Source: Methylobacterium dankookense
GTDB lineage: Bacteria; Pseudomonadota; Alphaproteobacteria; Rhizobiales; Beijerinckiaceae
DNA: 35,117 nt
Direction of reading: 5' to 3'
NCBI RefSeq assembly: GCF_902141855.1
Contig: NZ_CABFVH010000050.1
Coordinates: forward strand, 1 to 35,117
Shown: piece by piece, positions 17,494-24,355 of the stretch
Layout of the letters: each line of letters opens with the position of its first letter
Position numbering within the stretch: position 1 is the stretch's first letter
The notes under the pieces: generated by a model
The model's database searches: none
The model's input: the letters and a program-made list of their open reading frames with translations, nothing else
Told to the model about the DNA's origin: nothing
Translations under genes and position numbers: made by a program

Positions 17494-18210
17494 TCAATGA
17501 TCGAGGCCCAGCACGGTTCCGAGGAGCGCTCGGATGCCGGCGAGCTCGGCGGGCGAGATGGACGGCTGCGCCGGGCGGCGGTTCACGTTGACCTGCCACA
17601 GCCGGACCAGGGAAACGGTGTAGATGTGGTCGCAGACGGCCCAAACCGGGTCGGTCTGGTGGAAGAAGGGGTACGTGCCCGGCTCGAACCGGAAATGGTG
17701 GGTGTTGTTCTCCCGGGGCGGGCTCTTGCTCACCGGCACCACCGTGCAGCGCCCGGCGGCGCCGGCCGAGCGCGAGGACACGACGATCGCCCGCCGCTCC
17801 TTCTGCATCTCCGGCTTCACGAGGTAGGTGAAATCGCACATCACGACCCGGCCGGGGCTCGGAGCGTGCGGAACCGGCCGCCTGACCTCGGCCGTGCGGC
17901 GCGTGACGACCGAACCTTCCAGCGTCGCCAGGAACGCGTCCGCCTTCGCGGCGGCGATGCCGCCGCGAACCAGCGCCGTCTTCAGCTTGGTCCGCTCATA
18001 CTGCGCGGTGGCCTTCTCCGACAGGAAGCAGTGGCGCAACGCGCTGGCCACGGCTTCCGCGGCCTCTTCGGCGAAGCCTCCCTCGCACAGCCGGTCGAGG
18101 CAAGCCTCGCCGTTGAAGCGGGTATCGGGATGCCGGGAAATCTCCATCAATCCACCGACGGCGAGCGCCTCGCCCTGGGCGAAGCCGAGATCCGTCATGG
18201 CCTTGAACAT
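17494..18210 (-). CDS. PemK/MazF-like toxin domain with an N-terminal helical extension
   Basis: The C-terminal 110 residues match the PemK/MazF fold of type II toxins (usually ribosome-independent mRNA interferases): GRVVMCDFTYLVKPEM, RRAIVVSSRS, CTVVPVSKSPP, then WAVCDHIYTVSLVRLWQV and a closing helix (LAGIRALLGTVLGL). In front is a helical region of about 110 residues (FNGEACLDRLCEGGFAEEA, ALRHCFLSEKATAQYERTKL), which I do not recognise; normal MazF proteins are only about 110 residues long. The start is uncertain: the frame stays open to ATG 18495, but that upstream text looks non-coding. A different frame (MTMVRRAVTASAEVFADFER from about 18371) would join this one if a G run near 18232 had one more G, so the gene may be frameshifted. 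An XRE gene lies upstream on the same strand and could be its antitoxin or regulator. Confidence 0.6.
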   Translation of the reverse strand: MFKAMTDLGFAQGEALAVGGLMEISRHPDTRFNGEACLDRLCEGGFAEEAAEAVASALRHCFLSEKATAQYERTKLKTALVRGGIAAAKADAFLATLEGSVVTRRTAEVRRPVPHAPSPGRVVMCDFTYLVKPEMQKERRAIVVSSRSAGAAGRCTVVPVSKSPPRENNTHHFRFEPGTYPFFHQTDPVWAVCDHIYTVSLVRLWQVNVNRRPAQPSISPAELAGIRALLGTVLGLDH

Positions 18211-18605
18211 GCGAAAGGCGTGGGGCACCCCGAGACAAATGCTCCTGCCGATGGGAAGGCGATGGCGTAGCCCGGGCGACGTCGCGTCGGGCAGGCCGAG
18301 GGCAAGCCGATCCGTTCGAAGTCGGCAAACACCTCGGCCGACGCCGTAACCGCACGCCGGACCATTGTCATCCCACGCCGAAGGGGCCGCATGCCGCCGG
18401 CGCCCGGGCGCCGCGATCATGCCGGGGCCTGCCCGCCGTGGATGCATTCGTTTGAGCGACCAGGCCCTGGGGCAGGCGGCACCCGCGCTCGTCATCGAGG
18501 CGCCGGGTCCCGCCGCCCTGGCGCGCCACCTCGGCCTGCTCCCGGGGCACGTTCCATCCGACGTCGAGAACGACGGTCCCGACCTTGCCGCACCGCCCGG
18601 TGCCG

Positions 18606-18938
18606 CTATTCGTTTTCATTCAACAGTGCCACCGCGGCCTCCAGGAGCGCTCGGAACGCGACCGACTGCCCTGCAGCCGCCTCCACGCGCCGCGTCAGGT
18701 CCGAGGAAGCCGCGGGATCCTCCGACGGGTGCGCACCGATGAACCGAACCGCGGCGAGATGCAGCCCGGGTCTAGGCTCATGTTGCCCAGCCAACAGCTT
18801 CGATACGGTCGCCTGGCTCGCGCCGAGGATCTTGGCAAGGGCAGCCTGCGTAAGCCCGCGCTCTCGACGCGCGCGACCGAGGGCAATCGCCAGCGCATGC
18901 GCATCCCCGCCGTCAGCCGCCCGCTTGCTTCCGCTCAT
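18606..18938 (-). CDS. XRE-family helix-turn-helix regulator
   Basis: A 110-residue protein with a clear Cro/CI-type HTH at about residues 16-60 (ALGRARRERGLTQAALAKIL, then ASQATVSKLLAGQHEPRPG). The C-terminal half is helical (LTRRVEAAAGQSVAFRALLE). ATG 18936-18938 faces away from the glycosylase gene at 18984, with only 45 AT-rich bases between the two starts. It is therefore well placed to control the divergent seven-gene operon, or to act as the antitoxin of the PemK-like gene downstream on its own strand. Both ideas are inference from position. Confidence 0.85.
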   Translation of the reverse strand: MSGSKRAADGGDAHALAIALGRARRERGLTQAALAKILGASQATVSKLLAGQHEPRPGLHLAAVRFIGAHPSEDPAASSDLTRRVEAAAGQSVAFRALLEAAVALLNENE

Positions 18939-18983
18939 GAAGTCAATAAAATCGAATTGAAACGAATAATCAAGGCGCGCAGG
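18939..18983. promoter_or_regulatory. AT-rich divergent promoter/operator region
   Basis: This 45-base gap separates the XRE gene from the glycosylase gene and is markedly AT-rich compared with its flanks. It contains CGAATTGAAACGAAT, in which CGAAT occurs twice with a five-base spacer, a spacing that could suit an XRE dimer. AAGG lies eight bases before the glycosylase ATG, at the right edge. It must hold the promoters of both directions if each gene starts where proposed. Confidence 0.5.
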
Positions 18984-19718
18984 ATGCAGGCTCAGACATC
19001 CGGAAGGCCGCGGTCGGTCGCGGCGATTCCCGCGGACCCCGAGGCCGAATTGATGCCGGGGGTGCGGTGGGGGCGCCCGGAATGGGTGCCGAGTGCCGCG
19101 TTCTGGGCTTTCATGGTCGGTCGGGCCAGCGAGCCGGTCGACGGGTTCGTGGGGCGGGAGGTCAGCCTGGCCCACGAGATCGGCTTCTGTCTGCTCGGGG
19201 GCTACGGCATCACGGCCGAAGTCAACCACGCGGTCCATCGCGCGCTCGCCGCGGATGGGATCTTCGAGCCTGGCCGTCGTCCCGGGGCCGATGAGATCGA
19301 GGCCCTCCTGCGCAGGCCGGTCCGCATCGGCGAAAGGTCGGTGCGCTACCGCTTCCCGAAGCAGAGGGCGGGCAGGCTCGCCGACGCGCTGACGCTCATC
19401 GAGACCGATCCTCCGCCGTCGAGCGACGCCCTGGCCTTCCGACGCCACCTGATGCGCCTGCCCGGCGTCGGTCCGAAGACCGCCTCGTGGGTCACCCGGA
19501 ACTGGCTGGGCTCGGACGAGGTCGCCATCCTCGACATTCACATCATCCGTGCAGGCCTCCTGATCGGCCTGTTCGAGCGGCCGATCCGCCTCCCGCGGGA
19601 TTACGAGGCGCTCGAACGGCGCTTCCTGCAGTTCTGCGTGGCCCTGGACGCGAAGCCGTCGCTGGTCGATGCCGTCATGTGGCGGGCGATGCGCAACATC
19701 GGCCGGGGACCGGTTTGA
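18984..19718 (+). CDS. OGG-like HhH-GPD DNA glycosylase family protein
   Basis: This 244-residue protein carries the helix-hairpin-helix/GPD signature of 8-oxoguanine-type glycosylases: LPGVGPKTASWVTRN followed by AILDIHIIRAG. Lys165 and Asp184 are 19 residues apart, the same spacing as the catalytic Lys249/Asp268 pair of human OGG1, so base-excision or lyase chemistry is likely kept. Similar OGG-like proteins are known as accessory members of type IV CBASS defence operons. The N-terminal half (VPSAAFWAFMVGRASEPVDG and on) is helical and not the TATA-like domain of eukaryotic OGG1. It is the first gene of a co-directional operon, followed after 61 bases by S1. ATG 18984 has AAGG eight bases upstream; an internal ATG at about 19051 is possible. 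The target could be a modified guanine in DNA or a free nucleobase. Confidence 0.8.
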   Translation: MQAQTSGRPRSVAAIPADPEAELMPGVRWGRPEWVPSAAFWAFMVGRASEPVDGFVGREVSLAHEIGFCLLGGYGITAEVNHAVHRALAADGIFEPGRRPGADEIEALLRRPVRIGERSVRYRFPKQRAGRLADALTLIETDPPPSSDALAFRRHLMRLPGVGPKTASWVTRNWLGSDEVAILDIHIIRAGLLIGLFERPIRLPRDYEALERRFLQFCVALDAKPSLVDAVMWRAMRNIGRGPV

Positions 19719-19779
19719 CCGGCGACGGCGGAGGCCGATAAGACATCAGGTCTCCTTCACCAGTGGCCGGGCAAGCGGG

Positions 19780-20181
19780 ATGTCGGGGGGCAGCAAGAAG
19801 AGTTCGGGCCGCCGCCTGGTCGCGCCGGCCGGTGCAGGGCCGGGAGCGCCGGGCTCGACCGCCGGATCGGAGGGCGGGAACGCGCCGACGGGCTCGCCCT
19901 GCGACCTCAGTTACGACGTCGAACTGACCGGGGTCCGGGCCGACGTCGTCGCCGTCGTGCGCATCGGCGACGTCCTGGACGTCGCGCTGCACAGGGCGGG
20001 TGCGTTCGAGACCGCCGTGTGCCGTACCCGCCCCGCCGGGCAGGTGGTCGGCACGCTGGCGAACGTCGAAGGCCTCGACGAACTTCTCGGTTGCCTGCGC
20101 ACCCACCACCGCTACGCGGCGACCGTGACGCAGGTCGGCCGCCTCCTCTGTCGCGTCGCCATCGCACCGGTGCTGGGTTGA
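19780..20181 (+). CDS. Small operon protein S1, paralogue of S2
   Basis: A 133-residue protein with a Gly/Ser/Ala-rich, probably disordered first 45 residues (MSGGSKKSSGRRLVAP) and a compact C-terminal domain: CDLSYDVELTGVR, then GDVLDVAL, AVCRT, VVGTLANVEGLDELLGCL and a strand with LLCRVAIAP. The same string of motifs recurs in the 22016-22369 gene. The beta-rich pattern (GVR...GD.L.V.L...AVCRT..G..VG.LA) is reminiscent of HIRAN-type small beta-barrels, but that is my inference. Its stop overlaps the TTG start of the kinase fusion by 4 nt, so the two are coupled. ATG 19780 has only a weak purine stretch upstream. No enzyme motif is visible; a carrier, adaptor or modification substrate is possible. 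Confidence 0.7.
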   Translation: MSGGSKKSSGRRLVAPAGAGPGAPGSTAGSEGGNAPTGSPCDLSYDVELTGVRADVVAVVRIGDVLDVALHRAGAFETAVCRTRPAGQVVGTLANVEGLDELLGCLRTHHRYAATVTQVGRLLCRVAIAPVLG

Positions 20182-21371
20182 TCGTCGCCGGAGGCTCCTA
20201 CCTGGAGATCTGCGAGATCCCGCGCTGGCGGCGGCTGTTCGGTTCGGGCGGCCGTGCCGCCGCGGCGGTCGGGCAGCTCTCGCCGGGCAGCAGCCTTCAC
20301 ACCTATGCCTTCGCAGGCTGGGCCCGCGACGTCGAGAGCTCGATGCACGCCTGCGGGGTGACGGCGACGGTAATGCCCATCGCCGAGGAGATCAGCTTCG
20401 GCTACTTCCATGCCCTTTCGCCGGCCACGTTGCGGCCCGCCGCGCCGACGCGACACCCTGCCCTCTCGGTCGAGGGGCGGGTCGTGCTGCGTTTCGGCTT
20501 CGTGGAGGGCGACGCGGTCGTGTCCTCGGAGCGGGCGGTCCACGACCCGCAGGGCGACGACGTTGTCCCGTTCCGCGCCAACGGGTCCCGGGCCGAGGCC
20601 CTGGCCGTAGTCCTGAACCAGGGGGAGGCGGAGGGGGCGACGGGCGAGGAGGGGCCGGCCGCAGGCGAGGCCGTTCTCGCCCTGCACGCGGCCGACGTGG
20701 TCGTGGTCAAGCGTGGCTGCTCGGGCGCGACCGTCCACCGGCCTGGTCGCGACCCCGTCGCGGTGCCCGCTTATCGATCCGCCCGTGTGTTCAAGATCGG
20801 CTCGGGCGACGTCTTCAGCGCCGCCTTCGCGCATCACTGGGGCGAGCGCGGTCTGGACGCCGCGGCGGCGGCCGACCTGGCGTCGCGCGCGGTCCACCAT
20901 TTCGTCGACACGCGCTCGCTGCCGCTGCCCGCGGCCTCCGACCCCGCCGACCCCGCCGACCAGGCGCTCGCACCCGTGGGCGGGGAGCCCGGCCGCGTCT
21001 ATCTCGCGGCCCCGTTCTTCCACATCGCCCAACGCTGGCTCGTCGAGGAGGCACGGGACCGGCTGCACGCCCTCGGCGCGTCTGTCTTCTCGCCGTTGCA
21101 CGACGTGGGCACGGGGGGCGGCGCCGTCGCCCTCGCCACCGCCGACCTCGCGGGGCTCGACGGCTGCCAAGCCGTGCTCGCCCTGCTCGACGGGGCGGAC
21201 CCGGGCTCGATCTTCGAGGTTGGACATGCGCGGGCGCGCGGCATCCCCGTGGTCGTGCTGGCCGAACGCCTCGACGAGCATCACCTGACCATGCTGGCCG
21301 GCACCGGCTGCGAGGTCGTCGACGATTTCGCCTCCGCCCTCTATCGGGTTGTGTGGGCTTCGCTGCGATGA
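20178..21371 (+). CDS. PfkB-type kinase fused to a nucleoside 2-deoxyribosyltransferase (K1)
   Basis: This 397-residue two-domain enzyme has an N-terminal part (1 to about 255) that is a PfkB/ribokinase-like sugar or nucleoside kinase: IVAGGSYLEICEIP at the first strand, DVVVVKRGCSGATVH before the anion hole, and KIGSGDVFSAAF with catalytic base Asp211. The C-terminal part (about 270-397) is a nucleoside deoxyribosyltransferase-like domain: VYLAAPFFHIAQRWLVEEA, ASVFSPLHDVGTG, VLALLDGADPGSIFEVGHA with nucleophile Glu347, then RGIPVVVLAE. Both active sites look intact. Start is a TTG overlapping the S1 stop; the stop overlaps the QueC-like start (ATGA). A plausible role is making or remodelling a nucleoside or nucleotide for the QueC-like enzyme next to it. 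The substrate is unknown. Confidence 0.8.
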   Translation: MIVAGGSYLEICEIPRWRRLFGSGGRAAAAVGQLSPGSSLHTYAFAGWARDVESSMHACGVTATVMPIAEEISFGYFHALSPATLRPAAPTRHPALSVEGRVVLRFGFVEGDAVVSSERAVHDPQGDDVVPFRANGSRAEALAVVLNQGEAEGATGEEGPAAGEAVLALHAADVVVVKRGCSGATVHRPGRDPVAVPAYRSARVFKIGSGDVFSAAFAHHWGERGLDAAAAADLASRAVHHFVDTRSLPLPAASDPADPADQALAPVGGEPGRVYLAAPFFHIAQRWLVEEARDRLHALGASVFSPLHDVGTGGGAVALATADLAGLDGCQAVLALLDGADPGSIFEVGHARARGIPVVVLAERLDEHHLTMLAGTGCEVVDDFASALYRVVWASLR

Positions 21372-22012
21372 AGGTTCTGCTGTTTTCCGGCGGTCTCGAT
21401 TCGACCGCCCTCGCTTGGTGGCAGAGGCCGGACGCCTGCCTGTTCGTCGATTACGGCCAGCGGCCGGCGGCGGGCGAAAGGGCTGCCGCGACGTCCATCG
21501 CGGCCGAGTTCGGGCTGCGGCTCGAAACGCTTCAGGTCGACCTGTCCGCGCTTGGCCTCGGCCCCCTGGCCGGCGGGGAGCCCGCCGCGCTCGCGCGTGC
21601 CCCCGAATGGTGGCCCTACCGCAACCAGATCCTGGTCACCCTGGCAGGCATGCGCTTCGTCGCGGAAGGCCTGTCGGAGATCCTCATCGGAACGGTGGCG
21701 ACCGATGTCCACGCCGACGGACGCGCCCCGTTCCTGCGGACGCTCGACCGCCTGATGCGGCTCCAGGAGGGTGGGGTGCGCGTCGTGGCGCCCGCACGCC
21801 ACCTGAGCGGGCCGGCCCTTCTCGCGGCGTCCGGCCTTCCCGCCTCGGCGCTCGGTGCGACATTCTCCTGTCACGTCATGGAATATGCCTGCGGGCGGTG
21901 CCGCGGATGCGAGAAGCATCGCGAGACCTTGCGGTCGTTCGGCCTGCGGTCCGACGCGAAGGCATCCCGCGCGGCCCCGGACCGACCGGACGCGGCGCGG
22001 GCGGAGGGCTGA
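21368..22012 (+). CDS. QueC-like PP-loop ATPase (7-deazaguanine chemistry)
   Basis: QueC proper turns 7-carboxy-7-deazaguanine into preQ0 in queuosine synthesis by adenylating it in an N-type ATP pyrophosphatase fold. Here the PP-loop SGGLDST is at residues 7-13, VDYGQRPAAGE follows, and PYRNQILVTLAG plus EILIGTVATDVHADGR correspond to the substrate-binding stretches. The zinc-binding Cys set is complete at Cys168, Cys175, Cys178 and Cys181 (CHVMEYACGRCRGC). At 214 aa it has about the family length. No queD, queE or folE lies nearby, so it is unlikely to serve tRNA queuosine; QueC homologues also occur in the Qat and type IV CBASS defence systems. The ATG overlaps the K1 stop by 4 nt. Confidence 0.85.
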   Translation: MKVLLFSGGLDSTALAWWQRPDACLFVDYGQRPAAGERAAATSIAAEFGLRLETLQVDLSALGLGPLAGGEPAALARAPEWWPYRNQILVTLAGMRFVAEGLSEILIGTVATDVHADGRAPFLRTLDRLMRLQEGGVRVVAPARHLSGPALLAASGLPASALGATFSCHVMEYACGRCRGCEKHRETLRSFGLRSDAKASRAAPDRPDAARAEG

Positions 22013-22015
22013 CGA

Positions 22016-22369
22016 ATGGGCGGAGGGCTTCCACCCAAACGCCGCCGCATGCCGTACGGCATGGGACAGGTCCGGACAGGGTCCGACGAGTGCGACCTGA
22101 CCTTCACGGTCGACCTGATCGGTGTCCGCCGCGACGCCACGCGCGGCCTGCAGGCCGGGGACGTGTTGGAGGTAGACCTCGTGGCCGGCGCGGGCGCCAG
22201 CACCGCAGTCTGCCGCACCACCGACGGGGCGACCGTCGGCGCCCTCGCCGCGTTCCGCGGCCTCGTGAGCCTGCTCGGCTGCCTCGGCCAGGGGGTGCGG
22301 TTCGAGGCCCTCATCGAGGATGTCGGCGCGACGCGCTGCACCGTTACGGTCACGAGAGCCGAGGCGTGA
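22016..22369 (+). CDS. Small operon protein S2, paralogue of S1
   Basis: A 117-residue protein that shares with S1 the motifs CDL, GVR.D, GDVLEVDL, TAVCRT, TVGALAAFRGL and LLGCL, ending in a CTVTV strand. It has a shorter N-terminal tail than S1 but again begins with a run of glycines (MGGGLPPKRRR). It starts three bases after the QueC-like stop with a strong GGAGG eight bases upstream. Its stop overlaps the GTG start of K2 by 4 nt, repeating the S1-K1 arrangement. No enzymatic motif is visible. The duplication of the S-K pair suggests that S and K proteins work together, for example as adaptor or substrate with its own enzyme. Confidence 0.7.
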   Translation: MGGGLPPKRRRMPYGMGQVRTGSDECDLTFTVDLIGVRRDATRGLQAGDVLEVDLVAGAGASTAVCRTTDGATVGALAAFRGLVSLLGCLGQGVRFEALIEDVGATRCTVTVTRAEA

Positions 22370-23553
22370 ACGTCGTCGGCGGCACATATTTCGAGAGCTG
22401 CGCGTTCCCCGCCTGGGCCGGCCTGTTCGGTTCGGGCGCACGCGCCGCCATGGCGGTGAGCGCGTTGTCCCCGGGCACTCGCCTGAGCACGTATGCGTAC
22501 GCCGAGTCGGCCGGCGACCTCCGGGCGACCATGGCCGCCTTCGAGGTCGAGACGGACATCGTCGCCATCGGGGAGCGGCTCGAATTCGAGTATTGGCATC
22601 CCCTTCGCAAGAGCTGGGTTCCCGAGGCCGGCCGGCGCTACGCCGACCTGGCCGTCACCGGCGACGTCGTGCTCGGGTTCGGCATGCTGGAGGGCACGGC
22701 CCGGCTCACGGCCGGCCGGGCGGTCTACGACCCGCGCTCCGCCGACCCCGCGTCCTCCTTCGTGCGTTCCGGCTCGCGGGCGACGGAGCAACTCGCCTAC
22801 GTGGTGCAGGATGCCGACTTGGTCCGGCTCGGGCCGCTCCCGGACCCGCGCGACGCCGCGACCGGCGTCATGGCCCGCGAGGGCGCCACGCTCGTCGTGT
22901 CGCGCCACGCATTCGGCGGTGCCACGGTGTACCGGGGCGACGCCCCCGGCATCCCGGTGCCGGCGTACGCCGCCCGCCGCTGGTTCAGGATCGGGGCCGG
23001 CGACGTCTTCTGCGCGGCCTTCGCGCATTATTGGGGCGAGCGTGGCCTCGACGCCGTGGGGGCGGCCGACCTCGCGTCCCGCTGCGTGGCGTGGTTCAAC
23101 GACGGGGCTCGGTTGCCGCTGCCTCCGCCGGAGGAGCTCGAAGGGATGGAGGCGGTGCCCGGGCGCCCAGCGTCGGGTTGCCGGGTCTACCTGTCCGGAC
23201 CGCGCCGGACCATGGCCCAAAGATGGCTCTTCGACGAGGCGGCCGCTTACCTCGACGCGCTCGGGTTCAGGACGGAGACGGCGTTCGCGGACGACGGCCC
23301 CCGCTCACCCACGCGAGCGAATTGGCCGCCCCGGCCCCGCGTGCCCCATTCGGCCCTCCTCGCCCTGGGTGACGTCGCCGACCTCGGGACGAACCTTCAC
23401 GTCGGCTATGCGCAAGCCAACGGCATGCCGGTGGTGCTGCTCGCCGAGACGGCCTCCGGCGGGGATTTGACGATGTTCTCGGGAAGCGGCTGCGAGGTGA
23501 CGCACGATCTCGCCACGGCGCTCTACCGGACGTGTATGGCATGCCTGCGGTGA
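22366..23553 (+). CDS. Second PfkB-type kinase / deoxyribosyltransferase-like fusion (K2)
   Basis: This 395-residue paralogue of K1 has the same layout. The kinase part is well kept: VVGGTYFESCAFPAWAGLFG, ATLVVSRHAFGGATVY and RIGAGDVFCAAFAHYWGERG with Asp213. The C-terminal part begins VYLSGPRRTMAQRWLFDEA but then departs from K1. The nucleophile block reads GDVADLGTNLHVGYA, with His345 where K1 has Glu347, so transferase activity should be lost. Between about 23300 and 23345 the text (PRSPTRANWPPRPR) looks unnatural, whereas the next frame reads PPLTHASELAA, which fits the family. A missing C in the run near 23300 and a compensating base later would explain this. GTG start overlapping the S2 stop. 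It may act as a regulatory or pseudo-enzyme partner of K1. Confidence 0.75.
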   Translation: MNVVGGTYFESCAFPAWAGLFGSGARAAMAVSALSPGTRLSTYAYAESAGDLRATMAAFEVETDIVAIGERLEFEYWHPLRKSWVPEAGRRYADLAVTGDVVLGFGMLEGTARLTAGRAVYDPRSADPASSFVRSGSRATEQLAYVVQDADLVRLGPLPDPRDAATGVMAREGATLVVSRHAFGGATVYRGDAPGIPVPAYAARRWFRIGAGDVFCAAFAHYWGERGLDAVGAADLASRCVAWFNDGARLPLPPPEELEGMEAVPGRPASGCRVYLSGPRRTMAQRWLFDEAAAYLDALGFRTETAFADDGPRSPTRANWPPRPRVPHSALLALGDVADLGTNLHVGYAQANGMPVVLLAETASGGDLTMFSGSGCEVTHDLATALYRTCMACLR

Positions 23554-23575
23554 CCGGCGGCCGGGAGGGCACCCG

Positions 23576-24355
23576 TTGAGGCCGCCACGGTTTCCACCCG
23601 CCCCGGCGCGCCCGCGGGCGCCTGAGCGCACGCCGTCCCCGCCCGGACCATCGGGGTCCGGCGATGGAGAGGGCGGGCCGGCGCAGGAGCGCTGGCAGGC
23701 GTTCCACGCCTTCCTGGCGGCACGCATGAACTCACGATGGGTGTTCCGCGGCTGCGCGTCGAAGGCCTTCGAGTGCAAGCCCAGCGCCGGCCGGGGCGCC
23801 GAGTTCGACCCGCGCCACGAACGGCAACTGTTCCAGGATTTCAAGCGCGAGGCCAGGCTGCACGTCGCGATGCCCGGGGCGACGGATTGGGACTGGTTGG
23901 CGCTGGGTCAGCACTACGGTCTCCCGACCCGCTTGCTCGACTGGACGACCAATCCGCTCATTGCCTGCTTCTTCGCCGTTGCCAGCCAGCCCGCGAACGA
24001 GGACGCCATCGTGTACGCGCACCCGCTTGGCGGCAGTTCCATGATCGACCCCGAGCGGGGTCCCGGCCCCTTCGAGATCGCCGAGGTCGGCTTCCTGCTG
24101 CCCTCCGCCCTGGCGCCCCGCATCGCGAGCCAGAAGGGCCTATTCTCGGCCCACCCCGATCCGGCCTCGGCGTGGACGCCGCCCGGCATGGCGGAGAATA
24201 GCTTCGTGATCCCGCGGGACACCCGCGCGGTCTTCCAGCGCAACCTGTTCCAGCTCGGCGTGGATGCGGCCCACATCTGGGCCAGCCTCGAAGGCGTCTG
24301 CCTCTCGCTGACGTGGCAGTACCGCCTCCGCATCGGGCTCGGCGCGGCCTTGTAG
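23576..24355 (+). CDS. FRG-domain protein, last gene of the operon
   Basis: The protein has 259 residues. After a Pro-rich, probably disordered first 35 residues, the FRG domain starts at RWQAFHAFLAAR and shows its name motif WVFRG (57-59 for FRG), then a conserved block ALGQHYGLPTRLLDWTTNPL, then IACFFAVASQ. The domain occurs widely in bacterial conflict and toxin-like systems; its biochemical activity is not settled in my knowledge. The start is TTG 23576 with GGGAGG about seven bases upstream; the first ATG (residue 51) would delete the start of the domain. It lies 22 bases after K2 and closes the operon, a usual place for an effector. An effector role is inference. Confidence 0.8.
   Translation: MRPPRFPPAPARPRAPERTPSPPGPSGSGDGEGGPAQERWQAFHAFLAARMNSRWVFRGCASKAFECKPSAGRGAEFDPRHERQLFQDFKREARLHVAMPGATDWDWLALGQHYGLPTRLLDWTTNPLIACFFAVASQPANEDAIVYAHPLGGSSMIDPERGPGPFEIAEVGFLLPSALAPRIASQKGLFSAHPDPASAWTPPGMAENSFVIPRDTRAVFQRNLFQLGVDAAHIWASLEGVCLSLTWQYRLRIGLGAAL

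Noticed and set aside
18195..18392. Independent small gene upstream of the PemK-like gene
   Set aside because: The protein-like text joins the PemK-like frame with a single added G, so a frameshifted upstream part is a better explanation than a separate gene.
18606..24355. Calling the operon type IV CBASS or Qat
   Set aside because: OGG- and QueC-like genes are shared, but no CD-NTase, TGT-like, TatD-like or Qat ATPase gene is present in the window.
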